Source: Tetragenococcus osmophilus
GTDB lineage: Bacteria; Bacillota; Bacilli; Lactobacillales; Enterococcaceae
Length of the DNA: 64,000 bases
NCBI RefSeq assembly: GCF_003795125.1
Contig: NZ_CP027783.1
Span: 496,001 to 560,000 of the forward strand
Reading direction: 5' to 3'
In this document: positions 42,593 to 51,269 of the stretch, piece after piece
Position numbering within the stretch: the stretch's first letter is position 1
Layout: the number at the start of each line of letters is the position of its first letter
The notes under the pieces: model-generated
What the model was told of the DNA's origin: nothing
Seen by the model: the letters and a program-made list of their open reading frames with translations, nothing else
The model's database searches: none
Made by a program: the position numbers and the translations under genes

Positions 42593-43880
42593 TCAATCCG
42601 TAGAGAATGGGAACTCTTCTTCTAAGACAGGGCCTTGTAAAAAGGGTTTGGGCATTTGTTGCCATTCTTCTTGTATATCCATTAAAACGGCGCCAATCAA
42701 ACGTTCAGCGGAAACGACATTGGGAAAGATCGAAACCACTTTTTCCCGACGTCGAATTTCCCGGTTTAAGCGTTCTAAAGAATTTGTTGTACGTAACGAA
42801 AAATGATAGTCTTCCGGCTCGCTTAAGTATTGTAAGCCATCATGGAAGCCTTGATCGAGTAGCGCCAATACTGCTTCGTAACGAGAATCTCCTTGCACGC
42901 ATGCTTCAAATTTCTGACGAGCTTCTTTGGCTCCTTGTAGGGTATTCGAACGGAAGATTTTTTTCAAATGCTTGCGGGCTTCTGAGTTATTTTTCTTGGG
43001 CATTTGGTCGATCATATTTCGTAAGAAATGGACCGTGCAACGTTGCCAAGCAGCCCCTGTAAAGATTTCTTGAATCGCTTTTTTTAGCCCAGAATGAGCA
43101 TCGGAGATAATGAGACGTGGTTGCGTTAAGCCTCGTTCTCGCAACTCTTGAAAAAATTGTTTCCAGCTAGCGTACGATTCTTCTTCACTCACCTTAAAGC
43201 CTAAGATTTCCCGGCGGTTTTTCTGGTTGACCCCTTGCGCAATATATACGCCTTTACTCACCACGTGATGGTTTTCTCGAACTTTAATATACATGGCATC
43301 GACATAAACATAACGAAAGGAACTGTGGGTTAATGAACGAGACTTAAAAGCTTCGATTTCCGGATCTAATCGTTTCATCGTATTCGAAACAAATGATTTA
43401 GACACCGACTCGCCACACAATTCTTCGACAATGTGTGTGACTTTCTTTGTGGAAACACCTTGAATGACTGCTTCCATTAAACTTAAGACAAAGGCTTGAT
43501 CTTTGCGCTGATATTGTTCAAAAACGTGCGTGGAAAACTCCCCTGATCGTGTACGTGGGATTTTCAAACGAAGTTTTCCTACTGCTAAGGTAAAACTTCG
43601 TTCATAGTAGCCGTTACGATAGTCTAAGCGCTGACCATTGCGTTCATAGTGTTGAGCTTGAATAAATTCGTCCCTTTCCACTTCCATATAAGCGTTGAGT
43701 ACAGTGACAGCTAACGATTTCATCATCATATTCATATCACTTTGCATAATTGCCTCTGTTAATTCTTCAAAATCTATATTAATATTAAGTTGGGTCATAT
43801 CCATCTTCCTTTCCAATGTTTTCGGCTAAATGACATTGTAACAGAGATGGATATGATCTCTTTTCTTTTTACACAATTAT
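42330..43880 (-). mobile_element. IS256-family element (edges approximate)
   Basis: The transposase is framed by TTGTGTAAAAA on the left (42334) and its complement TTTTTACACAA on the right (about 43866-43876). These are short, so the edges are estimates. Confidence 0.5.
42593..43798 (-). CDS. IS256-family transposase
   Basis: About 401 residues of the mutator type. The DDE core is visible: YVYVDAMYIKVRENH, RLIISDAHSGLKKAI, and the last Glu in RTTNSLERLNREIRRREKV. I prefer the ATG at 43798 after GGAAAGG; in-frame ATG 43804 is an alternative. Intact. Confidence 0.92.
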   Translation of the reverse strand: MTQLNINIDFEELTEAIMQSDMNMMMKSLAVTVLNAYMEVERDEFIQAQHYERNGQRLDYRNGYYERSFTLAVGKLRLKIPRTRSGEFSTHVFEQYQRKDQAFVLSLMEAVIQGVSTKKVTHIVEELCGESVSKSFVSNTMKRLDPEIEAFKSRSLTHSSFRYVYVDAMYIKVRENHHVVSKGVYIAQGVNQKNRREILGFKVSEEESYASWKQFFQELRERGLTQPRLIISDAHSGLKKAIQEIFTGAAWQRCTVHFLRNMIDQMPKKNNSEARKHLKKIFRSNTLQGAKEARQKFEACVQGDSRYEAVLALLDQGFHDGLQYLSEPEDYHFSLRTTNSLERLNREIRRREKVVSIFPNVVSAERLIGAVLMDIQEEWQQMPKPFLQGPVLEEEFPFSTD

Positions 43881-44029
43881 ATGGAAACAACTTGATTCAT
43901 TCTATCTAATTTCATGTGTTACAACTTAATAGGAATTTAAATTTTATTATTAGATTTTTTAATCATTTACACGAAAATTAATTTTATAAAGAGCATACTC
44001 TATACTCTTATTTTTTTTTCAAGAACTCA

Positions 44030-44076
44030 AAAAAGCGGAAAATCCCAGATTTAAAAATCTGAGTTTCCGCTTTTGT
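44030..44076 (-). terminator. Terminator after the CPG ATPase
   Basis: AAAAGCGGAAA...TTTCCGCTTTT stem with an inner AGATTT/AAATCT stem, followed by T's on the minus strand. Confidence 0.8.
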
Positions 44077-44162
44077 CATTTCAAGGATGGACTATTGTCT
44101 CAGCCTCTTCTAATTTATTCTTAAGATATTTTTACTTTCTCTGTAGGTGCTGATACTTCTTT

Positions 44163-46025
44163 TTATTCTTTTCGACCTTTCAACTTATACTTCATTAATC
44201 TCATGCCATTGAAAATTACCGCCAAGATACTACCTTCATGAACCAACATTCCGATAGACATATTCATCCATTCGCTGAAGAAGACGCTGGTCAACAAGAC
44301 CAACACTACGCCAATTGAAATCACGATATTTTGTTTCATATTATTTGCGGTGGCTTTTACTAATCCTAATGCGTGAGGCAAGTTGCTGAAGTTCGAGTTC
44401 ATTAAAACGACATCGGATGTTTCAATTGCTACGTCCGTTCCGCTTCCCATTGCGATTCCAATGTCTGCTAAAGCTAAGGACGGACTATCGTTAACGCCAT
44501 CTCCAACAAAGGCTACAATTTGACCACGTTGTTGAAGTTTTCCGATATAAGCCGATTTGTCTTCCGGCAACATGTGGCCGTGAGCTTCGGTCAAACCAAG
44601 TTCGCCGGCGACCACATCAACGGTTACTTGGTTATCTCCTGAAAGAACAACTAGATTTTTCACGCCCAAGTCTTTTAATTCCTGCAAATTAGCTTTCACA
44701 CCCGGACGGACTTGATCGCGAATGCCCATCAGTACTTTTAATTCACCGTCGACCGCTGTCAAAACGAGAGAGTTCCCTTGTTGTTCAAACCGTTTGACAT
44801 CTTTTTGCACTTTTTTGCTGAGAGTGACATTTTCTTTTTCCATCAAGGCCACATTCCCAACAGCCACTCTATGTCCAGCTACACTTGAAACGATTCCGCC
44901 GCCTTTCACCGCTTCAGTTCCTTCAACAGGATAAAAGTCTGTTTCTCCAATTTGATTTAAGACCGCTTTTGCTAATGGATGATCTGATTCCCGTTCCACA
45001 CTGGCCAGATAGCCAAGCGTTTCAGCAGAATCTTTTTCATATAGTTCAGTCGCTGCAACGGTTGGGTTTCCGACAGTTAAAGTACCTGTCTTATCAAATA
45101 CAATTGTATCCACATTGCTGAAGTCTTGAATGACTTCACTCCCTTTTAAAAGAACGCCGTTACGAGCACCATTCCCAATACCGGCAACGTTTGAGACAGG
45201 CACTCCGATAACTAATGCGCCTGGGCAACCTAGAACCAAGATGGTGATTGCTAACTCAATATTTTGACTGAACACCCATACAACAATTGCCAGAACCAAG
45301 ACAGCTGGTGTGTAGTATTTAGAAAAGCGATCAATGAACCGTTCCGCTTCGGATTTAGAATCTTGTGCTTCTTCCACAAGTTCAATAATTTTTCCAAATG
45401 TGGTGTCCTCACCAACTCGGTCAGCTCTGATTTGAATCGTTCCGTTTTCTAAAATGGTTCCTGCAAAAACTTCTGCATCAGCTTGCTTGTTGACCGGAAC
45501 AGCTTCACCTGTAATGCTAGCTTCATTGATATGCCCTTCACCCGTAAGGACTATGCCATCTACTGGAACTTTCGCACCCGTTTTAACGAGCAAGATATCC
45601 CCTTCATCTATATCATCCACGTCTACTTCTTCAAATTCGCCATTATCCATTTGTTTCAAGGCGCTTTCGGGTGCCATTTCAGTCAATCCTTTGATAGCAG
45701 ATCGCGTTTGGTTCAATGTTCGTTGTTCCAAGTAGTGTCCGAATAAGAATAAGAACGTGACAATAGCCGATTCTTCATAATTTTGAATAAAAAGCGCACC
45801 AATCGCTGCAATACTGACTAAGACATCAATACTGATGACTTTGACTTTCATTGCTTGAAACGCTTGAATGGCAATTGGCGTAATCCCAAAGACAGAGGCG
45901 ATGATCAAAGACCACTCTGAAAGTCCTACGTTTTCTAAAACAAAGTGACTGAAGAAACCGAGTGCGATTAACAATCCACTGATGACGGTGATAACATTTT
46001 TCTTGCTTAATATATATTGTTGCAT
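44163..46025 (-). CDS. P1B-type metal ATPase with unusual CPG motif
   Basis: 620 residues with the P-type marks TGEAVPVN, FDKTGTLTVG, SDHPLAK and GDGVNDSPSLA. The membrane metal motif is LGCPGALVIGVPVSN: Cys-Pro-Gly where CadA/CopA have CPC. The last membrane segment has MLVHEGSILAVIFNGMRL. No N-terminal metal-binding domain is fused; the free CopZ-like protein at 46223 may supply it. Substrate is uncertain (Cu, Zn, Fe or Cd). I chose the ATG at 46025 after GGAGGG. Preceded by a TATACT promoter and a TTGA-N6-TCAA box. A relic of a second copy lies at 27440-27790. Confidence 0.87.
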   Translation of the reverse strand: MQQYILSKKNVITVISGLLIALGFFSHFVLENVGLSEWSLIIASVFGITPIAIQAFQAMKVKVISIDVLVSIAAIGALFIQNYEESAIVTFLFLFGHYLEQRTLNQTRSAIKGLTEMAPESALKQMDNGEFEEVDVDDIDEGDILLVKTGAKVPVDGIVLTGEGHINEASITGEAVPVNKQADAEVFAGTILENGTIQIRADRVGEDTTFGKIIELVEEAQDSKSEAERFIDRFSKYYTPAVLVLAIVVWVFSQNIELAITILVLGCPGALVIGVPVSNVAGIGNGARNGVLLKGSEVIQDFSNVDTIVFDKTGTLTVGNPTVAATELYEKDSAETLGYLASVERESDHPLAKAVLNQIGETDFYPVEGTEAVKGGGIVSSVAGHRVAVGNVALMEKENVTLSKKVQKDVKRFEQQGNSLVLTAVDGELKVLMGIRDQVRPGVKANLQELKDLGVKNLVVLSGDNQVTVDVVAGELGLTEAHGHMLPEDKSAYIGKLQQRGQIVAFVGDGVNDSPSLALADIGIAMGSGTDVAIETSDVVLMNSNFSNLPHALGLVKATANNMKQNIVISIGVVLVLLTSVFFSEWMNMSIGMLVHEGSILAVIFNGMRLMKYKLKGRKE

Positions 46026-46069
46026 GCTTTTTCCCTCCAAATTTAATTTCTCTTTTATTGATAAACACA

Positions 46070-46110
46070 GTATAAGATAATTGCCTAAGTAATTAATTGA
46101 CTGACATCAA
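46070..46110 (-). promoter_or_regulatory. Promoter and Crp/Fnr-type box of the CPG ATPase
   Basis: TTGACTGACATCAA (46097-46110) lies with its centre 28.5 bases upstream of the right edge of a minus-strand TATACT (46070-46075). The predicted start then puts the box near -41, the class II activator position. Confidence 0.7.
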
Positions 46111-46161
46111 GTTTAGAAAGTTCTCTTTTATCGTTTCTAAGCACCTCGAATCGGATTGCAA

Positions 46162-46206
46162 CAAAAAAAGCAATCCTGAAAAAATAGCTTTTCTTCCAGA
46201 ATTGCC
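46162..46206 (-). terminator. Terminator after the CopZ-like gene
   Basis: GCAATTCTGG...TCAGGATTGC on the minus strand followed by TTTTTTT. Confidence 0.75.
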
Positions 46207-46222
46207 TAGTTCATTTAATCTG

Positions 46223-46456
46223 TTAAGCGGCCTTGGCTTTTGCTTTAAGGACCGGATAGCCTACGTTTTCGATAGCTTTTTGAATCTCTTCAATCGAAGT
46301 GACAGCTGAATCAAAATTGGTTTTGACTTTGCTGGAGTTGAATAATACTTTAATGCTGTCTTTATCAACACCGTTAACTGATTTTACGGCACCTTCAATT
46401 TTTTGCATACAACTTGGACAAGACAACGTTTCTAATTGCAATATAGCTTTTTCCAT
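46223..46456 (-). CDS. CopZ-like heavy-metal-binding protein (HMA domain)
   Basis: 77 residues, a single HMA fold with metal site SCPSCMQKIEGAV (CxxC). It would carry Cu+ or another soft metal to the ATPase encoded next to it, which lacks its own HMA domain. The start follows AAAGGAG. It has its own promoter, box and terminator. Confidence 0.87.
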   Translation of the reverse strand: MEKAILQLETLSCPSCMQKIEGAVKSVNGVDKDSIKVLFNSSKVKTNFDSAVTSIEEIQKAIENVGYPVLKAKAKAA

Positions 46457-46534
46457 AATTCCTATCTCCTTTATGTGTTTTTATTTTATCGGCAGCAGAT
46501 TAATGAACACTGCCTTTTCCTCTTTACAACTGTA

Positions 46535-46575
46535 GTATAGCTCACTTTTAGCAAACGAAAATTGACGCATATCAA
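46535..46575 (-). promoter_or_regulatory. Promoter and Crp/Fnr-type box of the CopZ-like gene
   Basis: TTGACGCATATCAA (46562-46575), centre 28.5 bases from the edge of a minus-strand TATACT (46535-46540), the same spacing as before the ATPase and dps. Confidence 0.7.
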
Positions 46576-46602
46576 GTTTTGCACTTCTTTTTATCTTTTT
46601 GC

Positions 46603-47457
46603 TCAATTCACCATCTTAATAGTCTTTTTCTGCCCCTTATTGCCATCAGAATAATAAGAAATTGGTGGATAATCTTGTCTGCGTATAAACCATACTACAA
46701 TCGCGCCAATAAACAGGGCCAGAGACAAGGCTTGCGAAACGCGGATCCACTCGCCAATCCATAAACTGTCCGTTCGCATACCTTCAATGAAGAACCGACC
46801 CACTGAGTACCACAAAACGTAACTCAAAGCGACTTCTCCTTGACGCAAAAGCTGTTTTCGGTTCCGTATAGTGACGATGAGGACAAAGCCCAACAAACTC
46901 CACAATGACTCGTATAAAAAAGTCGGATGGTAGTAGGTACCATTGATATTCATTTGTTCAATGATAAATTCAGGTAAATAAAGATTTTCCAAGAATTGAC
47001 GAGTAACCGGTCCACCATGAGCTTCCTGATTCATAAAATTGCCCTAACGACCAATGGACTGGGCTAACAATACATTGGGCGCTAAAATATCAAGAACGAG
47101 TGCCAAAGAAGTACCTTTTTTCTTTGCATACCAATATAGCGTACCCCCTCCTGCAATCAATCCCCCATAAATCGCAATGCCGCCATTCCAAATCGCAAGG
47201 ATTTGTCCTGGATTTTGCAGATAATAACCAAGTTCAAATAACACATAATAAAGCCGAGCGCCGAGGAGTCCAATCGGAATTGCCCATAAGGCCATATCGA
47301 TAATGGTATCCTCTTCCAGTCCTTTTTTCTTTGCTTCCTTGGTGCTCAACTGGAGAGCCGCTAATATGCCTGCTGCAATAATGACTCCATACCAATGAAT
47401 CACAACAGAACCAATCTCCACCACATGGGGATTCAAAACGCCTAATACGAATCCCAT
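46603..47457 (-). pseudogene. lgt: Prolipoprotein diacylglyceryl transferase with an amber codon
   Basis: Lgt adds diacylglycerol to the lipobox Cys of lipoproteins in the membrane. The first part (47041-47457) carries VIHWYGVIIAAGI and NGGIAIYGGLIAG; the second (46603-47034) carries [16 protein letters not shown] and [11 protein letters not shown]. Between them [14 protein letters not shown] stands where the family has GRWGNFMNQE, so a TGG Trp codon has become TAG. The frame is otherwise open across both parts (284 codons). As written the enzyme is cut in half. A housekeeping lgt is presumably elsewhere. It overlaps the small membrane-protein gene by 16 bases. Confidence 0.9.
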
Positions 47458-47780
47458 TCTATTTGCTCCATTTCTTCAATTTTTCGCGTCATTCTAGTCA
47501 TGGTGATGCTGAACAAGATTCCGGCTAAGCTCCATGGAAACCAAACAGTGAATACACTTTTATCTCCCTGGTCACTCGCTTCGTAATACGCCACTTTTCC
47601 GTGTCCGATTACGCCGGCTCCTTTTACAACTTCCTCTTCTTCTTCCATAGCTAACCTATCTGCCTCAACAACGTTAGACGTTTTTGCTTCGCCGCCAATC
47701 GTGTTCTTGGTGAAAGGGACGACAAAGAATGCACCCGCTGCTGACAACGTGATGGCAACTATCACCCAAAAACAATGCAC
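47442..47780 (-). CDS. Small membrane protein upstream of lgt
   Basis: About 112 residues: a membrane segment at the N-terminus (VIVAITLSAAGAFFVVPF), an outside acidic loop (MEEEEEVVKGAG) and a second membrane segment (FPWSLAGILFSITM). Family not recognised. It overlaps lgt, so the two are coupled. GTG at 47780 or 47786 are both possible after GGGGTG. A weaker TTGAGGGTTATCAT box at 47849-47862 lies upstream with TAAGAT as possible -10. Confidence 0.65.
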   Translation of the reverse strand: MHCFWVIVAITLSAAGAFFVVPFTKNTIGGEAKTSNVVEADRLAMEEEEEVVKGAGVIGHGKVAYYEASDQGDKSVFTVWFPWSLAGILFSITMTRMTRKIEEMEQIEWDSY

Positions 47781-48008
47781 ATTCACCCCTACTTATTTTT
47801 ACGTTTTGTTCGACAACCCTATCTTAAAGAAAAATAAAACAAAAAAACTTGAGGGTTATCATGTTTGTGCTTTTATTTTTCCAATGAATGAAGGTCGTTC
47901 TGTCTTAAAAAAGCCAAAAACGGACAGATGGAAGCAAAAGCACTGAGTTCTGTCCCGTTGTTAATAAAGAGCGACAGAACACCAACGTGTAGAAAAAAGT
48001 GTGTCCGA

Positions 48009-48716
48009 TTATTCGCTGTAAAGCAATAAATCATCTAAATCCTGAATCTTGATCCTTTTCCCAGACAGCTGTTGAATCAATCCCTCGTCCTCCAATTCTC
48101 CAAATTGGCGACTGATGGTCTCAGGTGTCGTTCCTAAATAGGAAGCAATGTCCTTTTTTGCCATCGGCAGGGTGATGGTGGGAGAGTTGCCCATTTCAGG
48201 TTCCACATTTTCTGCCAAAAACAAAACTAAACGGGTAATGACACTCTCCACGGCTACTTGTGCAGTTTGACGTCCGGAGCTTTCTAACCGCTGCGACATT
48301 TCTCCTAGCAGCTTTAACGAAATTGCATGATACTCTTTTAGAAACTCTTGTACATCATGTTGTTGAATCATGCAGACAGACGTATCTCGAGTAGCTTCTG
48401 CGTATTCCTCGTGCACAGCATCAGGATTGAACAACGTCCATTCTCCCGTAAAGTCACCCGGATTCAAAATACGCACTAGTTGCTCTTTGCCAGAATTAGA
48501 CAAGCGATAGATGCGGACTTTTCCGCGATTCACAATATACAAGGCATCATCTTTTTCTTGCGAGCGAAACAGAAACTCCCCTTTTTGATAGTGCTTCGTG
48601 TGAGCTTTTCCAGCGATGCGATCCATCGAGCTTTCCTCCAAATGATTGAATATCGGGACTAAGCGGATACAAGCTGAGTGGTCTCCTGCTGCATGTGGTT
48701 GGGTGTATTGAGTCAA
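48009..48716 (-). CDS. Crp/Fnr-family regulator (copy 1)
   Basis: 235 residues: sensor domain about 20-145 (NRGKVRIYRLSNSGKEQLV, GDFTGEWTLF) and helix-turn-helix MAKKDIASYLGTTPETISRQ. ETISR is the E-x-x-S-R recognition pattern of Fnr proteins, which read TTGAT-type half sites, in keeping with the four TTGA-N6-TCAA boxes around it. No N-terminal Cys cluster for an Fe-S centre; HAAGDHSAC could hold metal or haem. The start is TTG at 48716 after GGGGAAG. Close paralogue at 26178-26870. Probably self-controlled. Confidence 0.88.
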   Translation of the reverse strand: MTQYTQPHAAGDHSACIRLVPIFNHLEESSMDRIAGKAHTKHYQKGEFLFRSQEKDDALYIVNRGKVRIYRLSNSGKEQLVRILNPGDFTGEWTLFNPDAVHEEYAEATRDTSVCMIQQHDVQEFLKEYHAISLKLLGEMSQRLESSGRQTAQVAVESVITRLVLFLAENVEPEMGNSPTITLPMAKKDIASYLGTTPETISRQFGELEDEGLIQQLSGKRIKIQDLDDLLLYSE

Positions 48717-48769
48717 TTCGTTCTTCCCCTTTATCAGTTTATTGTCCTTCTTTTAACTTTCCTATATTT

Positions 48770-48812
48770 AGTATAAAGGCCCCCTACCTCAAAAAAAATT
48801 GACACTCATCAA
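48770..48812 (-). promoter_or_regulatory. Promoter and Crp/Fnr-type box of the Crp-family gene
   Basis: TTGACACTCATCAA (48799-48812), centre 30.5 bases from the edge of a minus-strand TATACT (48770-48775). Suggests autoregulation. Confidence 0.65.
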
Positions 48813-48901
48813 GAAAAGTCTTTTTAACGGCAAAAAAATGGGAGCTGGAAAGAGTCCCAACCCCAAAATCTTTAATTTTTAAATGTATGTTTACGAAAAA
48901 C

Positions 48902-49474
48902 CTAATCTTCATCCTCATCAAACGCATCGTCGTCTTCCAATGCCTCTTTGCCAATGAACGCTTGCAGCATCCAAATGTTTTTATCTAAGTCATTTTTAAA
49001 AGCAATCAGTGTATCTTCTAAAGCATCGTCACCCTCATCTTGTACTAAACGAATAGCACGAATCGTTAATTCACGGGTACTTCTGAAATCTTCGATAATA
49101 TTTTCAACCATGTCTTCTGCTTTAGCGTATTTATTGATGGCATCTTCTGAAAGCATGGAATATTTTTCAAATTCAGCGGTGGTTGAAGCCGGTTTATGAC
49201 CGGAAATAATCAAGCGTTCTGCTAGTTTGTCGAACCATTCTTCGTTTTGATTATACAATTCTTCAAATTTTTCATGCAGGGTGAAGAAATTAGCGCCATT
49301 TACATACCAGTGATATTGGTGCAATTTCACATGTAAAGTATGCATGTTCCCTAAAAGATGATCCGAAATGGCCGCTGCATTAATTTTTGTATGATGGACA
49401 TGTTCCTTGTGTTCTTGTTCTTCTTGCAATCTTTCTTGGGGTGTTCTTTCTTGAGAAGCTTTATTTTCAGTCAT
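48902..49474 (-). CDS. dps: Dps-family ferritin-like protein (copy 1)
   Basis: 190 residues with the ferroxidase ligands in LHQYHWYVNGANFFTLHEKF and NEEWFDKLAERLI. A highly acidic tail (EALEDDDAFDEDED) extends beyond the core. It stores iron and detoxifies peroxide. The ATG at 49474 follows AGGAGG. It carries the same promoter and box as copZ and the ATPase, so iron storage seems to be in the Crp-family regulon. Confidence 0.9.
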   Translation of the reverse strand: MTENKASQERTPQERLQEEQEHKEHVHHTKINAAAISDHLLGNMHTLHVKLHQYHWYVNGANFFTLHEKFEELYNQNEEWFDKLAERLIISGHKPASTTAEFEKYSMLSEDAINKYAKAEDMVENIIEDFRSTRELTIRAIRLVQDEGDDALEDTLIAFKNDLDKNIWMLQAFIGKEALEDDDAFDEDED

Positions 49475-49548
49475 GATCTATTCCTCCTATAATTTTGGTT
49501 TGTTTAAAATAGCTTCCTTTGATTCCTCCTTTTCCTTTACTGAATTTA

Positions 49549-49589
49549 GTATAGGATAGATTTCCGTTAAAAAAATTGACGCTCATCAA
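49549..49589 (-). promoter_or_regulatory. Promoter and Crp/Fnr-type box of dps
   Basis: TTGACGCTCATCAA (49576-49589), centre 28.5 bases from the edge of a minus-strand TATACT (49549-49554). Confidence 0.7.
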
Positions 49590-50009
49590 GAAAAGTATTT
49601 CTTAATAGACGCCAGGCTTCTCTATTAAATTCAACTGAAATAATCAAAGGAATGAAGTCGTTCCCTCCAAACAAAAATTTCATTAAAGTAGGGCCTAAAA
49701 AAAGAATAGCAACTATACTTTGTCAAGAGACCTGACTGCTATTTTTTTGCTTGTTATTCTTCAATTACCAAATGTCTTGCCTTGCAGTATATTTAATGCT
49801 CTTTCTCACTAGTGTTGCATGCAACACTAGTGAGAAAGAGTATTAATAAGATTAACCTAGAAGAATAACTTTACTTTATTTATGTCATACCATAAATAAA
49901 AATTGAAAAGAATTTTTTTATTTATTTTTAGTAGATCGATTAATAGGAGTTTTAGCTTGGGAGCGTCAATAATTTTGTGTAAATGGTTCTTCCCTACTGT
50001 AGATTGTTT
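49590..50009. other. Gene-free stretch between dps and an IS256 remnant
   Basis: It holds a weak AATAGCA...TGCTATT hairpin (about 49700-49750), a long palindrome (49793-49846), and the outer end of the IS256-type element. No gene is seen. Confidence 0.5.
49793..49846. repeat. Perfect 42-bp palindrome inside a 54-bp near-palindrome
   Basis: The perfect part is 49799-49840, centred on TTGCATGCAA, with no loop. With one mismatch it extends to 49793-49846. There is no T-run suited to a terminator. It may be fused IS ends or a cruciform-type site. Confidence 0.85.
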
Positions 50010-50861
50010 CTAATTCTCCATCGGTTGACTCAGCATTTGTTCGAGCTCGCCTTCGGCCTGTTGGAAACCTTTATGACTGCGACCTAGGAATTTTGGGTTG
50101 TAAGTATCAAAAGACGAGACTAAGAAACGTTCCATCGACTCTTCATTTTGGAACTGTTCCTTGCGGTGGCTGTATTTCTTGATTTGTTTATTGAAAGATT
50201 CGATTAAATTAGTTGAGTAAATGCTTCGGCGGATACCAGGCGGAAACTCATAAAAAGTCAATAAATCTTGATTTTTTATCAGTGACTGCGTCACTTTAGG
50301 ATAAGTTTTCTGCCACTTCTCAATCATACTCCCTAAAAAGGTATTTGCCTCTTCCTTTGAGCTAGCTTGATAAACAGCCTTAAAATCATCACAGATTTCT
50401 TTTCGATCTTTGACACGTGCTTTATGACTGATATTACGGGAAACGTGAACACAGCAATGTTGGTATTTAGCTTTAGGATAAATCTGGTGAATCGTATCTT
50501 TCATGCCTTTTAAGCCATCGGTAATAAACAGTAAGACATCATGAACCCCTCTGGAGTAAATGTCCTGTAACAACTCATTCCAAACGTAGGTCGATCCAGT
50601 CCGAGCAATCGCATAACTTAGTACTTCTTTAGTGCCGTCTTCTCGTATACCAATGGCAATATAGATTGCTTCTTTGGAGACGGTTTGCCGTTTTAAAGGA
50701 ATATAAGTAGCATCCATGAAAATAGCGACATACTTATCATTTAGAGTTCTAACTTTAAATGCATTTACTTCTTCAGTCAGCACTTTAGTCATGTTGGATA
50801 TGGTTTGTGGAGTATAGTGATGCCCATACATTTTCTCAATCAAGTCTGCGATTTCCGACAT
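50010..50861 (-). pseudogene. IS256-family transposase, N-terminus lost
   Basis: 283 residues from SEIADLIEKMYGHHYTPQTI to the C-terminus, including the DDE core (YVAIFMDATYIPLKR, LLFITDGLKGMKDTI, STNLIESFNKQIKKYS). The first 100 or so residues are missing; the gene is cut where an IS3 element begins near 50870. No remainder appears on the far side of that element, so a deletion followed or accompanied the insertion. Confidence 0.85.
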
Positions 50862-50943
50862 GGTAATATGGATAGGCTACAATTAACTAGACAGAAAAAT
50901 TAAGGTGTGTAGACTAGAAGAAAACATACCAGGAGGAATTTTT

Positions 50944-51234
50944 ATGTCTAAGAGAACACGAAGAACTTTTTCACAAGAATTCAAGCAACAAATCGTCAAT
51001 CTTTACTTAGCTGGAAAGCCACGTGTAGAAATCATTCGAGAATATGAACTAACGGCTTCAGCATTTGACAAATGGGTAAAGCAATCTAAAACGAGTGGTT
51101 CATTCAAAGGAAAAGATAATCTTACGCCTGAACAAAAAGAATTGTTAGAACTACGTAAAAGAAACCAGCAATTAGAAATGGAAAATGATATTTTAAAGCA
51201 AGCAGCGCTGATATTCGGACGAAGAGACAAGTAA
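50944..51234 (+). CDS. IS3-family transposase orfA
   Basis: 96 residues: a helix-turn-helix (FSQEFKQQIVNLYLAGKPRV) and a leucine-zipper segment (LLELRKRNQQLEMENDILKQ). The ATG at 50944 follows AGGAGG. It binds the element ends and is fused to orfB by -1 frameshifting in this family; the orfB frame is open back to about 51222. Confidence 0.9.
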   Translation: MSKRTRRTFSQEFKQQIVNLYLAGKPRVEIIREYELTASAFDKWVKQSKTSGSFKGKDNLTPEQKELLELRKRNQQLEMENDILKQAALIFGRRDK

Positions 51235-51269
51235 TCGATGCGAATAAGCATCTTTACCCTATATCAGCG

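Noticed and set aside
49793..49846. Long palindrome as an intrinsic terminator
   Set aside because: No loop and no T-run on either side.
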